DNA of 55,000 nucleotides from Chrysomallon squamiferum (lineage: Eukaryota; Mollusca; Gastropoda; Neomphalida; Peltospiridae): contig CM022671.1 in assembly GCA_012295275.1 (NCBI GenBank), positions 29,198,750 through 29,253,749 of the forward strand. The letters run 5' to 3'. Below the pieces are notes generated by a model that saw only the letters and a list, made by a program, of their open reading frames with translations, did no database searches and was not told where the DNA came from. The translations under genes and the position numbers were made by a program. The stretch's first letter is position 1. Every line of letters starts with the position of its first letter. Below, in pieces: positions 54,437 through 55,000 of this stretch.

Positions 54437-55000
54437 TCATCGTCTGATACTGAAACAAACCACATTTTCACTCATTTTACTCAAACATTTCCGAACACGT
54501 CTGCTGAACAGAAGGTACCAGGCCGGGTACACGGGAGCGTTTACGCAGAACAACAGTCGACAGTAGAAGAGGATGTACAGTCTACATTGAGGAGATATTT
54601 TTTCTAAAGCACCAGGAACAGAGCAGACGATGAGCGGTAAAGAGCAGACGAGATAAGCGCAGAACATGACCAAGTAATTTCTAGCCGCCCCGCTCACGCT
54701 CATTCTGGCCCTTCTCAGAGACTGGTTTTGGAGAGCTGACGAATTTTTCAGCTTCTGGAACCTGTCCATGTCTGCCCCAAGTGAAATATCCGTAAAATCT
54801 GGGCATCGGCTTTTCTGCGAAGTCATACTCACGTTACTTAATGTCGGCTGTATGGGCATCTTCTTTGAAGGACTTTTCTTGCGGTTGGCAGCTAAGATGG
54901 GGTTTTCTAATGCGATAATGTCTTCGAAGCACAAACTCTGGTCGCACTTTTGGTAGTGGACCATGCAGTTTTCCAGATTTTGCGACACAGTGAAGGCGTG
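54437..55000 (-). CDS. Class A G-protein-coupled receptor, C-terminal part (cut by window edge)
   Basis: An open minus-strand frame runs from the right edge to TGA at 54437, 187 codons, with no internal start needed: codons before the first possible start are also open (H-A-F-T). It reads as a long third intracellular loop (about 120 residues, Ser/Lys-rich, with RRARMS before the membrane), then two hydrophobic helices and a short tail. The first helix (YLVMFCAYLVCSLPLIVCSV) fits TM6, with C-x-L-P in place of the usual C-W-x-P. The second ends in N-A-P-V-Y-P-A-W-Y, a variant of NPxxY, followed by the basic helix-8 segment F-S-R-R-V-R-K-C-L, so it is TM7. The receptor subfamily and ligand cannot be told from this part. 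A chemosensory or orphan rhodopsin-type receptor is likely. The rest of the gene lies beyond 55000. Confidence 0.82.
   Translation of the reverse strand, partial: HAFTVSQNLENCMVHYQKCDQSLCFEDIIALENPILAANRKKSPSKKMPIQPTLSNVSMTSQKSRCPDFTDISLGADMDRFQKLKNSSALQNQSLRRARMSVSGAARNYLVMFCAYLVCSLPLIVCSVPGALEKISPQCRLYILFYCRLLFCVNAPVYPAWYLLFSRRVRKCLSKMSENVVCFSIRR

Overview
The window is intron-rich, AT-rich, microsatellite-laden animal DNA. The genes point to a mollusc, most probably a cephalopod such as an octopus. The basis is an IL-17-like cytokine beside an expanded array of secreted C-type-lectin/PAN genes, long introns, and heavy (ATT)n, (GA)n and GATA/GACA repeats. The species assignment is inference. 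All exon models were built by hand from reading frame, splice consensus and phase, and none has transcript support here.

Left part (1-24 kb, all + strand) is an accessory, probably immune-related region. An IL-17 family gene (400-2051) has a TATA box and a very short first coding exon. It is followed by five related genes. Each starts with a signal-peptide exon ending in phase 1, and that exon is exactly 52 nt in four of the five. Gene A (3261 onwards) is signal + one C-type lectin domain (CTLD). Gene B (5962-9953) is signal + two CTLDs + PAN/apple-like domain. Gene C (12563-13166) is signal + PAN only. Genes D (16552-19088) and E (20557-23768) are signal + CTLD + PAN. Each CTLD is split over two exons and every module is phase 1-1, so modules can be shuffled without breaking the frame. 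The PAN exon of gene B and its flanks are duplicated nearly intact to make gene C, and both copies are followed by a degenerate threonine-rich repeat. Intron 1 of gene D holds an unrecognised six-cysteine open exon, directly followed by a hAT-type MITE.

Right part (26-49 kb) holds two conserved housekeeping-type genes arranged head to head. CD2BP2 (minus strand, GYF-domain U5 snRNP protein) and SANBR/KIAA1841 (plus strand, SANT-BTB protein, about 21 coding exons over 19 kb) share a roughly 1 kb intergenic promoter interval. In SANBR, three exon boundaries (exon 5 donor, exon 13 acceptor, exon 16 donor) lie inside local tandem duplications that continue into the intron and carry copies of the splice-site region. 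The final 5.4 kb before the right edge is AT-rich and appears empty. It is followed by the 3' end of a class A GPCR on the minus strand (54437-55000, cut by the window edge).

The most noteworthy structures are the modular CTLD/PAN cluster with its recently duplicated, amino-acid-diverging PAN exon, the hidden cysteine-rich exon, and the splice-site-containing tandem repeats in SANBR.
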